A stretch of 39,566 nucleotides of DNA from contig JAHDBB010000002.1 in assembly GCA_020630635.1 (NCBI GenBank), positions 1 to 39,566 of the forward strand, in the 5' to 3' direction. The translations under genes and the position numbers were made by a program. The notes beneath the pieces are model-generated. The model was not told the origin of the DNA. It saw only the letters and a list, made by a program, of their open reading frames with translations, and ran no database searches. This DNA is from Chitinophagales bacterium. GTDB taxonomy: Bacteria; Bacteroidota; Bacteroidia; Chitinophagales; UBA2359. Shown in pieces: positions 17,631 through 29,541 of this stretch. Positions within the stretch are counted from its first letter, which is position 1. The number at the start of each line of letters is the position of its first letter.

Positions 17631-19475
17631 CTAGTATTTCAATGCCAAAACCAAACGTTTGGTAAATTCATCAATTGCTGGATTTTGTTCTATCAATGCA
17701 TTTAATTTATCTTCGGTAGTCAAAATTTCCTTTGAAATCTCGGCTGATTTTTCCAAATCCACATCTATCTCCACCTCAACTTCTTTCAAGTTCAAATCAT
17801 CCGACAGTTTTTTTACGAAATCTCGACATTCTTGTTGGATAGTAATTTGATCAATTCGACTATTCGCCTTTGCATAAATGACTCCATCTTTGATAATCGG
17901 CATCGCTGAAGCAAAAGCTGCTTGTAAACGAGGACTGTCTAAGGAGTCCTTGAAAATCGACCAATGTTTTTGGATTTCCTCACTACTCATTCCATATTCT
18001 GTCAAAGTCGTTCTCTCTTTAAATGCCGCTGCCTTCTCGGCTTCTTGTTGAGCAATCTTGTCTATGGACTCCAACTTAGTTTCTTTCTCTTCTTTTTTCC
18101 TTTTTTTAAGTCCTTTCAACTTTTGAGAAATTGAACCTGTTTTTTTAGTGGCAGGTTTCTTTTCTTTTTCCTCCTTTTTGGGCATTTTTTCCGCAGTCGG
18201 AGTCAGATTAACCACTTTGGCTACAGGTTCAACAGGTTTTGGATTGCTTGGTGTAGCATATGAAACTTTGGGTTCAACAATGGGTGGTGGTGGCTCTTGA
18301 ATATTAGCCACTGGTGTTACTGGATTTTTTTTTTGTGGCAATGGCGCAGCAGGAGCTTGAGCCAGTTTTTCCACATTCAAAGCAGACTGTAAATAGGCTA
18401 CTTTTAATAATGCCAATTCGACTTGTAAGCGTTTATTTTGACTCGCTCGATAGTTTAAAGCATACTCATTGGTCAAATTGAGTCCACTTAATAAAAAGCT
18501 GGGTGAAATAAGCTGTGATTGTTTAACATATCGTTCTTGTAATTGTTCGCTCACTTCCAATACAGCCGCCGTTTGAGCATCTTTGGCAAAGAGTAAATTT
18601 CTAAAATGTTGCGCCAATCCATTTAATAATTCTCCTCCATCAAAGCCTTTTTCTAAGATTTCTTCCAAATACAACATCGCTTGGGTTCCATCTTGTGCCA
18701 ACAATGCATCGGTTATGCTAAAATAATAGTCATAATCTAGTATATTGAGGACGCTTAAAATTTCGCTATATCGAATATCTTTATTGGCAAAACTGACGAC
18801 TCGGTCAAAGATAGATAATCCATCTCTCAAAGCTCCATCGGCTTTTTGACCAATGACATGTAAGGCTTCTTCTTCGGCTTGAATGCCTTCTTTCTCACAA
18901 ATGGTCTTTAGATGATTCGCTATATCATTCACCCCAATTCGTCGAAAATCAAAGATTTGGCAACGGGATAAAATGGTGGGCAAAAGTTTATGTTTTTCGG
19001 TGGTTGCCATAATGAAAATCACATACGAAGGCGGTTCTTCTAAGGTTTTCAAAAAGGCGTTAAAGGCACTCGAAGACAACATGTGAACCTCATCTATGAT
19101 ATAGACTTTGTACTTGCCTGTTTGTGGTGCAAAACGTACTTGCTCAATCAATTTTCGGATGTCTTCCACACTATTATTAGACGCTGCATCTAACTCAAAA
19201 ATGTTGAAAGAAACAGACTGATTCGAGGCTTGACAAGCGGCACATTCATTGCAAGCAGCATAATCCTTTGTAGGATTTTCACAATTGATGACTTTTGCCA
19301 AAATACGGGCGCAGGTGGTTTTGCCTACTCCACGTGGACCACAAAATAAAAAAGACTGGGCAAGCTGTTGATTCCTTAATGCATTCTTTAACGTCGCTGT
19401 GATATGTGCTTGTCCAACTACTTCTTCAAACTGACTCGGGCGGTATTTTCTCGCTGATACTTGATAATTTTCCAT
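17631..19475 (-). CDS. dnaX: DNA polymerase III subunit gamma/tau
   Basis: KYRPSQFEEVVGQ, GPRGVGKTTCARILAK Walker A, zinc-binding Cys cluster, YIIDEVHMLS. Confidence 0.97.
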   Translation of the reverse strand: MENYQVSARKYRPSQFEEVVGQAHITATLKNALRNQQLAQSFLFCGPRGVGKTTCARILAKVINCENPTKDYAACNECAACQASNQSVSFNIFELDAASNNSVEDIRKLIEQVRFAPQTGKYKVYIIDEVHMLSSSAFNAFLKTLEEPPSYVIFIMATTEKHKLLPTILSRCQIFDFRRIGVNDIANHLKTICEKEGIQAEEEALHVIGQKADGALRDGLSIFDRVVSFANKDIRYSEILSVLNILDYDYYFSITDALLAQDGTQAMLYLEEILEKGFDGGELLNGLAQHFRNLLFAKDAQTAAVLEVSEQLQERYVKQSQLISPSFLLSGLNLTNEYALNYRASQNKRLQVELALLKVAYLQSALNVEKLAQAPAAPLPQKKNPVTPVANIQEPPPPIVEPKVSYATPSNPKPVEPVAKVVNLTPTAEKMPKKEEKEKKPATKKTGSISQKLKGLKKRKKEEKETKLESIDKIAQQEAEKAAAFKERTTLTEYGMSSEEIQKHWSIFKDSLDSPRLQAAFASAMPIIKDGVIYAKANSRIDQITIQQECRDFVKKLSDDLNLKEVEVEIDVDLEKSAEISKEILTTEDKLNALIEQNPAIDEFTKRLVLALKY

Positions 19476-19589
19476 TTCATAAAATTACTCACCTTTTTCG
19501 TTAGAAACAAATTGTTTTTAATCAATTTGATTCGAGGGTCGATAGTCAATGGTAGATAGTACGGTTATAGATGGGTATGTTTTGTTTTT

Positions 19590-19708
19590 GGAGCGAACTT
19601 TTTGGGTACTTCGTCGCTACAGAAAGTCCCGCTATCCGTTCTCATTGCTGTTGCCTTGCCACAATCCACGCCACCCCACAATACAGCAATACCACTTCTA
19701 TCGGGGCT
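19590..19708 (-). repeat. Dispersed structured intergenic element, copy 6
   Basis: Reverse complement agccccgatagaagtggtattgctgt...acagcaatgagaacggatagcgggac...gcgacgaag...gttcgctcc. Confidence 0.9.
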
Positions 19709-19762
19709 ATTTGGGCAAGGTTGGTACTTCTTAGTACCAGATCAATTTTGGGAAAACCCCAT

Positions 19763-19801
19763 AAAAAAAGCAGCCAATACAACCAATTGTATTCGCTGCT
19801 T
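19763..19801 (-). terminator. Terminator downstream of atpC
   Basis: Minus strand aagcagcgaatacaa-ttgg-ttgtattggctgcttttttt. Confidence 0.85.
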
Positions 19802-19845
19802 ACCTAATTAATATTCCTAATATTTTAGAATTACTAAGTGCTAAA

Positions 19846-20094
19846 TCAATTCTTTGTAGCACCTTCTACCAAAACAGTTAGCTTATTATTGAGTACTTCG
19901 ACAAAGCCCCCTTTAACGGTATAACTAATTACATCTCTGGCAGAAGTTACCTTGATTTTGCCTTCTTTCAAAGCAGAAATCAAAGGTGCGTGTCCTTTCA
20001 AGACTTCAAATCCTCCTCCAATACCTGGAAAAGAGACTCTTTCTACATCTCCATCAAATACGACTGCATCAGGTGTTAATATTTCTAATTTCAT
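19846..20094 (-). CDS. atpC: F1F0 ATP synthase epsilon subunit
   Basis: MKLEILTPDAVVFDGDVERVSFPGIGGGFEVLKGHAPLISAL. Confidence 0.93.
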   Translation of the reverse strand: MKLEILTPDAVVFDGDVERVSFPGIGGGFEVLKGHAPLISALKEGKIKVTSARDVISYTVKGGFVEVLNNKLTVLVEGATKN

Positions 20095-20155
20095 GAATCT
20101 AAATATTTTTTAAACTTATGAGTCAGGTGCTACAAGGTAGAGACCTCCACGATCT

Positions 20156-20273
20156 AGCCCCGATAGGAGTGGTATTCGTGTCGAAGCGTTGGCTACCTAA
20201 AACTAAGCTGCACGAATAAGAACGGATAGCGGGACTTTCTAATGCGACGAAGCCAAAGTCTTTCGCTCCTAAA
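20156..20273 (+). repeat. Dispersed structured intergenic element, copy 7 (between atpD and atpC)
   Basis: agccccgataggagtggtattcgtgtcgaagc...gctgcacgaataagaacggatagcgggac...gcgacgaag...ctttcgctcctaaa. Confidence 0.92.
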
Positions 20274-20324
20274 ACTTAAAAACCACGAATTGAACCGAAC
20301 TATGGACCATCGACTGTCAACTAA

Positions 20325-21851
<1,527 letters not shown>

Positions 21852-22201
21852 TTATAAAATATGGATTTTTTTCTCAATTTTGGCGCAAAGTTAGCGAATT
21901 ATCACCATGTTTACTATTAATTCAAGATTTTTATTCTTCAACAAAAAGGGTTATATTTGTATGTAGTTTTGCAAAAAACTGTTTATACCTTCCCAAATCA
22001 TACTCTGATCTACATTATCTTCCCAATTTAGTTACTTAATTGTAGTCTAAAAACGACTACAAGTGCCTTTTTTATCATACAGATTAATTTCATATAATAA
22101 AATCAACAATACATAACCAACAAAATGTATATTAGTTAAAGCATTATCAATAATTGGTATGTTTTTTGACTTAGACTTAGCAACCAAATAGCCAAGTTAC
22201 T

Positions 22202-24472
22202 ATGATTACTTATTTCAAAACAACTTTATGGATGCTTTTATTGGTCTTTTGTGCTAATGCCTTACAAGCACAAAATGGAAACCTAAAGAAAGCAAACACA
22301 TTTTACGAGGCAATGGAATATTCCAAAGCCATTGAGTTTTACAAGAAAGCTCTTAAGAAATCTAAAAAGAATAAAGATGCTACTGCTAAAATAGCAGACT
22401 GTTATCGTCTTACCAGTAATTATGCTAAAGCGGCTTATTGGTATGAAAAAGCAACTAAGCTAGATGAAGACAATGCAGAACTCAAATACTACTACGGGCA
22501 AGCTTTGATGAGTAACAAAGAGTATGAAAAAGCTCAATGGGCTTTTCAAGAATATGCTCACCTCAATCCAAGCGATTCTAGAGCTATACGCTACCTAGAA
22601 TGGTGTCAAAACATCGACCAATATTTAGTGGATTCTTCTGAATATATTATTGAAGTCGCTAAATTCAACTCCAAAGAGTCGGATTTTGGTCCTTCTTTTT
22701 ACAATGAAGGTATTGCATTTGCTTCTGCCCGTCCAACAAGCTCTATTGATAGACAAGATGGTTGGACAGGAGAATCGTATCTTGACATATTTACAGCAGC
22801 CAACACCAGTGGAGAATGGTCTATGGCAGAAGAAATTGTCGGAAAAAGCAAATCAAAATTTCATGAAGGTCCTGCTTGTTTTAGCCAAAATTTCACTAAA
22901 ATGTACTTTACTCGCAATGTAATGGGTAAAGGAAAATCTGGTAAAATTGCCCTTCTCAAAATTTTTGAATCTCGTTTACGCAACAACGAATGGGTTGATC
23001 CTCAAGAACTTTCTTTCAATAGCAAAAACAACGAATTTTCTGTAGGTCATCCTAGCATTAGTCAAGATGACAAAACTTTGTACTTTACTTCTGATATGGC
23101 AGGAGGATACGGTGGCAAAGACCTTTATATGGTCAAAAAACGCAATGGAAGCTGGGGAACACCTCAAAATTTAGGTCCTGAAATCAATACAGAAGGAGAC
23201 GAAATGTTTCCTTTCATTCACCCAGATGGTACTTTATATTTTGCCTCTAATGGTCATGGCGGATTTGGTGGTTTAGATGTTTTTGCTAGCTCAAAAGATG
23301 GTAAAATCTGGTCTAAAACCGAAAACTTAGGCTACCCAATCAATAGCGCACAAGATGACTTTGGCTTAATTTTATCTGAAAACAAACAAGAAGGATTCAT
23401 TGCAAGCAACCGTCAAGGTGGCAATGGTAGTGATGATATTTATTTGGTAGCTATTACCGAAAATAAAGCCTCTGAATTGATTAACCCAGTATTGGCAAGT
23501 GCTGCTCCAACAACGTCCAAAAGCACAAAGGCAACTTATACTCCAACCGCCAGTAAAGCGACCAAAACTCGACCATCCTCTATTAGTGCGCCATCTCTTA
23601 GCTTCTACGACAATGTAACCGTTACATCTGTTGCCACCAAAGAAGGAGAAGATGATCTATTTTACTTGGTTGGTATTTTATTGGACTACAAAACCAAAGA
23701 AAAAATCCCTTACAAGCAAGTTGTTTTAGAAGAACTTTATGAAGAGGGTGAAGAATATGTAGCCTATGATAAAACAGACAAAATTGGCAATTTCTATTTT
23801 GAGTTAGAACCCAACAAATCTTACATTGTCTTCTTTGAAAATGAAGATGGACTCGTTGGTGATATTCGAGAATTCAACACCAAAGGCAAAACAGAAAGTC
23901 AAATCTTCCATGCTATTTTAGAGACCAACAAACCGCAAGAACTGGTTTTTGATGCACAAGATAGATACAATGAATTACATGGGGAACCGCCTGTCAATAG
24001 AGAAAATGAAGGTGGTGGAGTGGTAGATTTTGAATTCAAAAAATCAGACATAACAGGTGGATTTGAAGAAATGCCTTCTCCTCCTAAAAAGAAAGTTGTA
24101 CCAGTTCCCGAACCTAAAAAACCTCTTAATGATAGAACCTTTGATGAGCCTGTACAACCCAAATATGTTGATGTTAGTACAACAAATACAGTTCCTCAAG
24201 TTACTTTCAAAGTTCAAATTGGTTCATTCAAAAGAAACTTATATCCTTCTCATTCTTTCTTCAAAAATGTAGATGGAAAATATGAAACAGAAATCAGTCC
24301 AGCGGGCAACAATCGCTATTTAGTAGGCAATTATACGGATTTCAATAATGCGAGTGCCTATCAAAAGTATTTAAAAACACAGGGATATACTGATGCCATT
24401 ATAGTCGTCTATGTCAATGGAAGACGAGACGCACGAGGCATCAACCAGATCCCAATAGAATGGAAAAAATAA
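22202..24472 (+). CDS. TPR / PD40 beta-propeller / SPOR-domain envelope protein
   Basis: Signal peptide, TPR-like repeats, PD40-type repeats (DKTLYFTSDMAGGYGGKDLYMV), C-terminal FKVQIGSFKRN...YLKTQGYTDAIIVVYVNG SPOR-like domain. Confidence 0.82.
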   Translation: MITYFKTTLWMLLLVFCANALQAQNGNLKKANTFYEAMEYSKAIEFYKKALKKSKKNKDATAKIADCYRLTSNYAKAAYWYEKATKLDEDNAELKYYYGQALMSNKEYEKAQWAFQEYAHLNPSDSRAIRYLEWCQNIDQYLVDSSEYIIEVAKFNSKESDFGPSFYNEGIAFASARPTSSIDRQDGWTGESYLDIFTAANTSGEWSMAEEIVGKSKSKFHEGPACFSQNFTKMYFTRNVMGKGKSGKIALLKIFESRLRNNEWVDPQELSFNSKNNEFSVGHPSISQDDKTLYFTSDMAGGYGGKDLYMVKKRNGSWGTPQNLGPEINTEGDEMFPFIHPDGTLYFASNGHGGFGGLDVFASSKDGKIWSKTENLGYPINSAQDDFGLILSENKQEGFIASNRQGGNGSDDIYLVAITENKASELINPVLASAAPTTSKSTKATYTPTASKATKTRPSSISAPSLSFYDNVTVTSVATKEGEDDLFYLVGILLDYKTKEKIPYKQVVLEELYEEGEEYVAYDKTDKIGNFYFELEPNKSYIVFFENEDGLVGDIREFNTKGKTESQIFHAILETNKPQELVFDAQDRYNELHGEPPVNRENEGGGVVDFEFKKSDITGGFEEMPSPPKKKVVPVPEPKKPLNDRTFDEPVQPKYVDVSTTNTVPQVTFKVQIGSFKRNLYPSHSFFKNVDGKYETEISPAGNNRYLVGNYTDFNNASAYQKYLKTQGYTDAIIVVYVNGRRDARGINQIPIEWKK

Positions 24473-24480
24473 TCTTTTCA

Positions 24481-24527
24481 AAAATCGGATTGCACTTTTA
24501 AAAGTCTGCAATCCGATTTTTTTATCT
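24481..24527 (+). terminator. Rho-independent terminator
   Basis: aaaatcggattgcacttttaaaagtctgcaatccgattttttt. Confidence 0.85.
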
Positions 24528-24603
24528 CACCTACTTCAAAAAAGCATTTAAAAGCTTCTTCCTTCTCTCAAAAACTTCTATCTTTCCATTTCAATTTATT
24601 TTT

Positions 24604-24721
24604 TAGGAGCGAAGGGTTCATTACTTCGTCGTGCAGAAAAGTCCCGCTATCCGTTCTTATTCGTGTGGCTAGGTTTTGTGAAGCCAACGCTTCGACACGA
24701 ATACCACTACTATCGGGGCTA
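24604..24721 (-). repeat. Dispersed structured intergenic element, copy 8
   Basis: Reverse complement agccccgatagtagtggtattcgtgtcgaagcgttggc...tagccacacgaataagaacggatagcgggac. Confidence 0.92.
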
Positions 24722-24889
24722 GGTCGTTATGGTCTCAACCTTACAGTAACTGAACTGTTTTAGAGTGTTGAAATTAAAAATTAGATTCTAATTCATCTGG
24801 GGCTATTTTGCACAGACACAACTCCTCAATACCCAAACCATCAAAAATAAAGATACATCACCATTTATCTTTTATAAACCTCCCAATAT

Positions 24890-25495
24890 ATGGCAACCAA
24901 AAATCTATCTGAATACAATCCCGACTTTATACCCAATGCCTCCGAGATGTCATTTGGCATTGTAGTAGCAGACTGGAATCATGAGATAACCCATACCCTA
25001 CTCAAAGGCTGTCATGACACCTTAGTCAAACACGGAGCCAATCCCGATTACATCAAAACCATCCATGTACCTGGCAGTTATGAACTTCCCAAAGGAGCCG
25101 CTTGGCTTGCCCAACACTCTTGGAGAGACAAAGAAGATCAAATTGCTTCTGCCGATGCAGTCATCATCTTAGGTTGTGTAATTACAGGCGAAACTCGTCA
25201 TGACGAATACATCTGTAATGCTGTCTCACAAGGACTCATGCAACTTAATCTAGCACACGAAATTCCCTTCGTATTTGGATTATTGACCCCTCGCAACCTA
25301 GAGCAAGCCCAAGACAGAGCAGGTGGAAAATACGGTAACAAGGGAGTCGAGGCAGCAGTGACAGCCATCAAAATGGTCGCTACTCATAACCAAATTATCG
25401 ACGAAGACGTTTTTGCAAGTGAAGACGGCTGGTTTTTTGATGATTTTTTGAACGATTTTGACGACGAAGATGTTGATGGATTTGGGCTCAATTAA
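24890..25495 (+). CDS. ribH: 6,7-dimethyl-8-ribityllumazine synthase with acidic C-terminal tail
   Basis: VPGSYELPKGAAWLA, GCVITGETRHDEYICNAVSQGL; tail EDVFASEDGWFFDDFLNDFDDEDVDGFGLN. Confidence 0.95.
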   Translation: MATKNLSEYNPDFIPNASEMSFGIVVADWNHEITHTLLKGCHDTLVKHGANPDYIKTIHVPGSYELPKGAAWLAQHSWRDKEDQIASADAVIILGCVITGETRHDEYICNAVSQGLMQLNLAHEIPFVFGLLTPRNLEQAQDRAGGKYGNKGVEAAVTAIKMVATHNQIIDEDVFASEDGWFFDDFLNDFDDEDVDGFGLN

Positions 25496-25535
25496 ATTTC
25501 CTTTAAAATTTCATGCTTTTTTAAAGAAAAAAATA

Positions 25536-25543
25536 TACCTTTG
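25536..25543 (+). promoter_or_regulatory. -7 box TACCTTTG upstream of tRNA-Met
   Basis: Exact TAnnTTTG match 14 nt before tRNA 5' end. Confidence 0.6.
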
Positions 25544-25557
25544 CAAACCATTTTTTT

Positions 25558-25631
25558 GGCGTGGTAGCTCAGTTGGTTAGAGCGTCGGATTCATAACCCG
25601 GAGGTCGAGAGTTCAAATCTCTCCCACGCCA
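25558..25631 (+). tRNA. tRNA-Met (anticodon CAT)
   Basis: GGCGTGG acceptor pairs CCACGCC; GCTC/GAGC D arm; TTCATAA anticodon loop; GAGAG-TTCAAAT-CTCTC T arm. Confidence 0.95.
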
Positions 25632-25644
25632 CTATATTTTTCTT

Positions 25645-25685
25645 GACTCCTTATTTGAAATTGATTCAAATAAGGAGTTTTTTTA
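25645..25685 (+). terminator. Terminator after tRNA-Met
   Basis: actccttatttgaa-attga-ttcaaataaggagttttttt. Confidence 0.9.
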
Positions 25686-25933
25686 TATCCTTTTCTCCCG
25701 CATAAATTTCTGATTTTCAACAAAGTAAACCTTCCTCATATATTATCATTTTTATCCTATACAACCAAATGAGTATATATTTTATCTTACATTTAGTCTA
25801 TATTTAGAAAAATTTAATCTATCTTCAATACGCATTTAGGAGTCTTCTTCAAAATGTTAAGAACCCATCATACCCATTACCATACAATTATTGCCCACCT
25901 TAAAACCTTTGAAGTAGTTGTGTCTCTCCCAAA

Positions 25934-26071
25934 TAGCCCCGATAGCAGTGGTATCGCTGTTATGGGTTTAGGATCACAAGTCAAAAAGACTTGCGGTAGA
26001 GCTTGGCAACAGCGATAAGAACGAATAGCGGGACTTGCCATTGCGATGAAAGAATAACTGTTCGCTCCTAA
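25934..26071 (+). repeat. Dispersed structured intergenic element, copy 9
   Basis: tagccccgatagcagtggtatcgctgtt...aacagcgataagaacgaatagcgggacttgcc...ttcgctcctaaa. Confidence 0.9.
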
Positions 26072-26150
26072 AAATCAAAATCATACTTTACTTCATTCTT
26101 TAAGATGAAGAAAAAAATAACGAGCATTTTTTAACACATAAATTAAATTT

Positions 26151-29126
26151 ATGAGGAAAATTATTTTACAAATTACCACTTGTCTAATAATGCTACTGCT
26201 TTTTAGCTCCAGTACTTTATTAGCACAATTTACGGTATCAGGAACAGTGACTGATGCCAATGACGAACCATTGATTGGGGTTTCAATAGTCGTCAAAAAT
26301 ACCAACATCGGTACCATTACCGATCTTGATGGAAAATACACCTTAAATTCTCCCAAAGAAAATCCGACATTGGTTTATACTTATATTGGTTATACCACCG
26401 AAGAAGTCGAAGCAACTACTGGAACATTGGATATGCTTTTAAAAGAAGACATCGCTAATTTGGAAGAAGTAGTTGTCACAGGTCTGGCAAGTTCGGTCAA
26501 AAGAAGCAACTCTGCCAACTCCGTCGCCGCTATCTCTTCTAAGGAATTGACCGAAATCACCAATCAATCTACGATGGATGGGGCATTATATGGAAAGTTC
26601 AAAGGCGCCAATATCAACGCCAACTCAGGCGCACCAGGTGGTGGTCTTTCGATAAAATTAAGAGGGCTAACTTCTATCAATGGAAACAATCAACCACTTT
26701 ACATTATTGATGGGGTCTATATGGATAACAGTGCCATTCCTGCCGAATTGAATGTCGTTTCAGCAGCAGGAGCAGGAGGAAGCCAAGTGAGTCAGGACAA
26801 TCCAAGTAACCGTATCGCTGACCTTGATCCTGAAGACATCGCTAATATCGAAATTCTAAAAGGAGCTTCTGCTGCCGCCATCTACGGTTCAAGAGCCGCA
26901 GGAGGTGTTGTGCTTATCACTACTAAAAGAGGGGAAGCAGGTAAGACAAAGGTTAGACTTTCTCAAAACATCGGTTTTACCCAAATGCTCAATCCTTTGG
27001 GAACCCGTGATTGGGATGTTGAAAAAATCAAAGCACAGTTTGGAACAGATGATGATCCTGATGCAACTCTTCATGTGAATGCCTTTAATGCTGCACAATC
27101 TGCTGGAAACATTATGGATTATGAACAAGAACTCTATGGTCACAGAGGCTTACTATCAACCTCTCGTGTCAGCGTTTCTGGAGGAACCAACACCACTAAA
27201 TTCTTTGCAGGATTGACAAGAAAAGATGATGAAGGAATTGTAGAAAATACAGGCTATGAAAAAACATCTGTTCGCCTAAACATTGATCACAAATTAGGAA
27301 AGCTAGTAGATATCGCCCTTAGTTCCAATTTTGTAAACTCTTCTGCTGATAGAGGTTTTTTCAACAACGATAATAGCGGAACAACAATGGGAGTATCTTT
27401 TATCAGTACGCCTTCTTGGGCACAACTCTTACCAGATAACGACGGAATTTATCCCGATAACCCTTATGGAACCTCCAACTTCTTACAAACAAGAGATTTA
27501 ATTACCAATAATGAATCCGTCAATCGACTTATTTCAGGAGCTATTTTGACCTTCAAATTATTCAATACAGACAATCAATCTCTAAAATTAGTGACAAGAG
27601 GTGGAGTAGATAATTATACTTTAAATACAACAGCTATCTTTCCCAACTCGCTACAATTTATGAAGCCTTCTAATGAAGGAGTCAATGGTACGACAGTACA
27701 AGGAAATACCGTTAACACCAATGCCAATATTGCAGCTTTCTTGGTTCATTCTTTCTTTACCAATAGCAATTTGACATTTAGAACTCAATTGGGCTTGACA
27801 GCAGAAAACTTTAATCGAAACACCATTATTGGTACTTCCATTAATTTGAATGGTTCTCAAACCAACTTAGATCAGGGAGGTAGTCGTAATACTTTGCAAA
27901 ACAGAATTATCCAAAAAGATAGAGGCTTCCTTGTTCAAGAAGAAATTAATTATGCTGACCGCATTTTAGCCACCATTGGTTTAAGAGCTGATAAGTCTTC
28001 TAACAATGGAGATCCCAACCAACTTTATTTTTATCCAAAAGCTTCTTTAGCGGTCAACATTCATAAATTTCAACCATTGGGATTACTAAGTCAATTGAAA
28101 GTAAGAGGAGCTTATGGTCAATCAGGTAACTTTGCATTATTTGGGGACAAATATACATCCTTCAGTAGTATCGTAATTGACGGATTGCTTTCTTCTGAAA
28201 TCAACAATTTGTTAGGCAATCCAGATGTAGAACCAGAAAGACAAACTGAGTTAGAATTTGGTGTTGATATTGGTTTATTAGAAAATGGGGTAGTTTTAGA
28301 TGCAACCTATTATATTAAAACGGTTAAAGATTTACTACTTCGTGCCAACATTCCTAGTTCATCAGGTTTTGATCAAAAGGTAGTCAATGGTGCCGATTTA
28401 GAGAATAGAGGCTTTGAGTTGGGATTAAACTTGACGCTTATCAATGAAAGAGACTTGGGTTGGAATCACCGTATTGGTTTTTGGAGAAATCAATCTAAAG
28501 TTACTCGTTTAGATATCCCAGCTTACAATACAGGAGCATTTGGTGCCACATTGGGAACTTTCCGAATTGAAGAAGGACAAAGTGCTACACAAATTGTCGG
28601 TATTGATCCTGATGCAGACGAAACAGGCATCAAGGTTTTGGGTAATGCTGAACCTGATTTCAATATGTCTTTCTTCAACACCATGCGTTTCAAAGGTTTT
28701 GATTTTTCTTTCTTATGCCACTGGAAAAAAGGCGGCGACAATGTGAACTTAACCACTTTATTAACTGATCTTAATGGTACAAGTCCTGACTATGATGATA
28801 CAGGTTTAGATCCAGAAGGAGCTTTAACCAATGGTTCTTATCGTCTGAGTCAATTAGGATCATCAGCCAGCGTTTTTGTAGAAGATGCTTCCTATTTCCG
28901 TCTTCGAGAGATTGGTTTATTCTACAATGTTCCTCGTTCTATTTTTAAAGATGTGGTCGGCTTAAGAGTTGGGGTTTCGGCTTACAATGCCCTTAACTTC
29001 TTCAACTACAATAGCTACGATCCAGAGGTATCTAACTTTGGTGGTCAAGGGCTTTCGTCAGGAGTAGAAGTGACACCTTTCCCATCGTCTAAACGCTTTA
29101 ATTTCCATATTTCCGCTTCTTTCTAA
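26151..29126 (+). CDS. SusC/RagA-family TonB-linked outer membrane protein
   Basis: N-terminal carboxypeptidase-like domain, plug IKLRGLTSINGNNQPLYIIDGVYMDNS and ILKGASAAAIYGSRAAGGVVLITTK. Confidence 0.96.
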   Translation: MRKIILQITTCLIMLLLFSSSTLLAQFTVSGTVTDANDEPLIGVSIVVKNTNIGTITDLDGKYTLNSPKENPTLVYTYIGYTTEEVEATTGTLDMLLKEDIANLEEVVVTGLASSVKRSNSANSVAAISSKELTEITNQSTMDGALYGKFKGANINANSGAPGGGLSIKLRGLTSINGNNQPLYIIDGVYMDNSAIPAELNVVSAAGAGGSQVSQDNPSNRIADLDPEDIANIEILKGASAAAIYGSRAAGGVVLITTKRGEAGKTKVRLSQNIGFTQMLNPLGTRDWDVEKIKAQFGTDDDPDATLHVNAFNAAQSAGNIMDYEQELYGHRGLLSTSRVSVSGGTNTTKFFAGLTRKDDEGIVENTGYEKTSVRLNIDHKLGKLVDIALSSNFVNSSADRGFFNNDNSGTTMGVSFISTPSWAQLLPDNDGIYPDNPYGTSNFLQTRDLITNNESVNRLISGAILTFKLFNTDNQSLKLVTRGGVDNYTLNTTAIFPNSLQFMKPSNEGVNGTTVQGNTVNTNANIAAFLVHSFFTNSNLTFRTQLGLTAENFNRNTIIGTSINLNGSQTNLDQGGSRNTLQNRIIQKDRGFLVQEEINYADRILATIGLRADKSSNNGDPNQLYFYPKASLAVNIHKFQPLGLLSQLKVRGAYGQSGNFALFGDKYTSFSSIVIDGLLSSEINNLLGNPDVEPERQTELEFGVDIGLLENGVVLDATYYIKTVKDLLLRANIPSSSGFDQKVVNGADLENRGFELGLNLTLINERDLGWNHRIGFWRNQSKVTRLDIPAYNTGAFGATLGTFRIEEGQSATQIVGIDPDADETGIKVLGNAEPDFNMSFFNTMRFKGFDFSFLCHWKKGGDNVNLTTLLTDLNGTSPDYDDTGLDPEGALTNGSYRLSQLGSSASVFVEDASYFRLREIGLFYNVPRSIFKDVVGLRVGVSAYNALNFFNYNSYDPEVSNFGGQGLSSGVEVTPFPSSKRFNFHISASF

Positions 29127-29251
29127 TTGAATCTATTCTTTGAGAAATAGATGGAAGACGAAACTTGTTCAAAATGATTGAGTAACAACGATTGAACTTT
29201 TGAAGAATGTTTCTTTTTCTCTCAATATCTATTTACACAAAGAAGATTTTT

Positions 29252-29392
29252 AAGCAGAGAACGGTTATTACTCTTTCATCGTGATGGGTCTCCCCGCTAT
29301 ACGCTCTTATGCATGCAGCCTAGCTCTATCGCAAGTCTTTTCGACTTGTGATTCAAAGCTACTTGCATTCATACCGCTACTATCGGGTCTAG
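29252..29392 (-). repeat. Dispersed structured intergenic element, copy 10 (GAGACCC variant; between susC- and susD-like genes)
   Basis: Reverse complement tagacccgatagtagcggtatgaatgcaagtagc...gcataagagcgtatagcggggagaccc. Confidence 0.88.
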
Positions 29393-29541
29393 TTGGTCAA
29401 GGAAAGTACTCCTTAGTACCAAAAAGATTAAATTCTAATGTCAAAATCCTAAATTCAAAAAAGTATCAGCAGAACAGTAAGTCACCAGTCACTTATCACC
29501 TGTCACTACTTACCCATCACAAAAAATCAAAATCTTAAAAA

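Noticed and set aside
19549-19811. Three overlapping small ORFs (61-78 aa)
   Set aside because: They translate the dispersed element (ESPAIRSH..., SNTTSIGAI...), and similar peptides recur wherever the element occurs.
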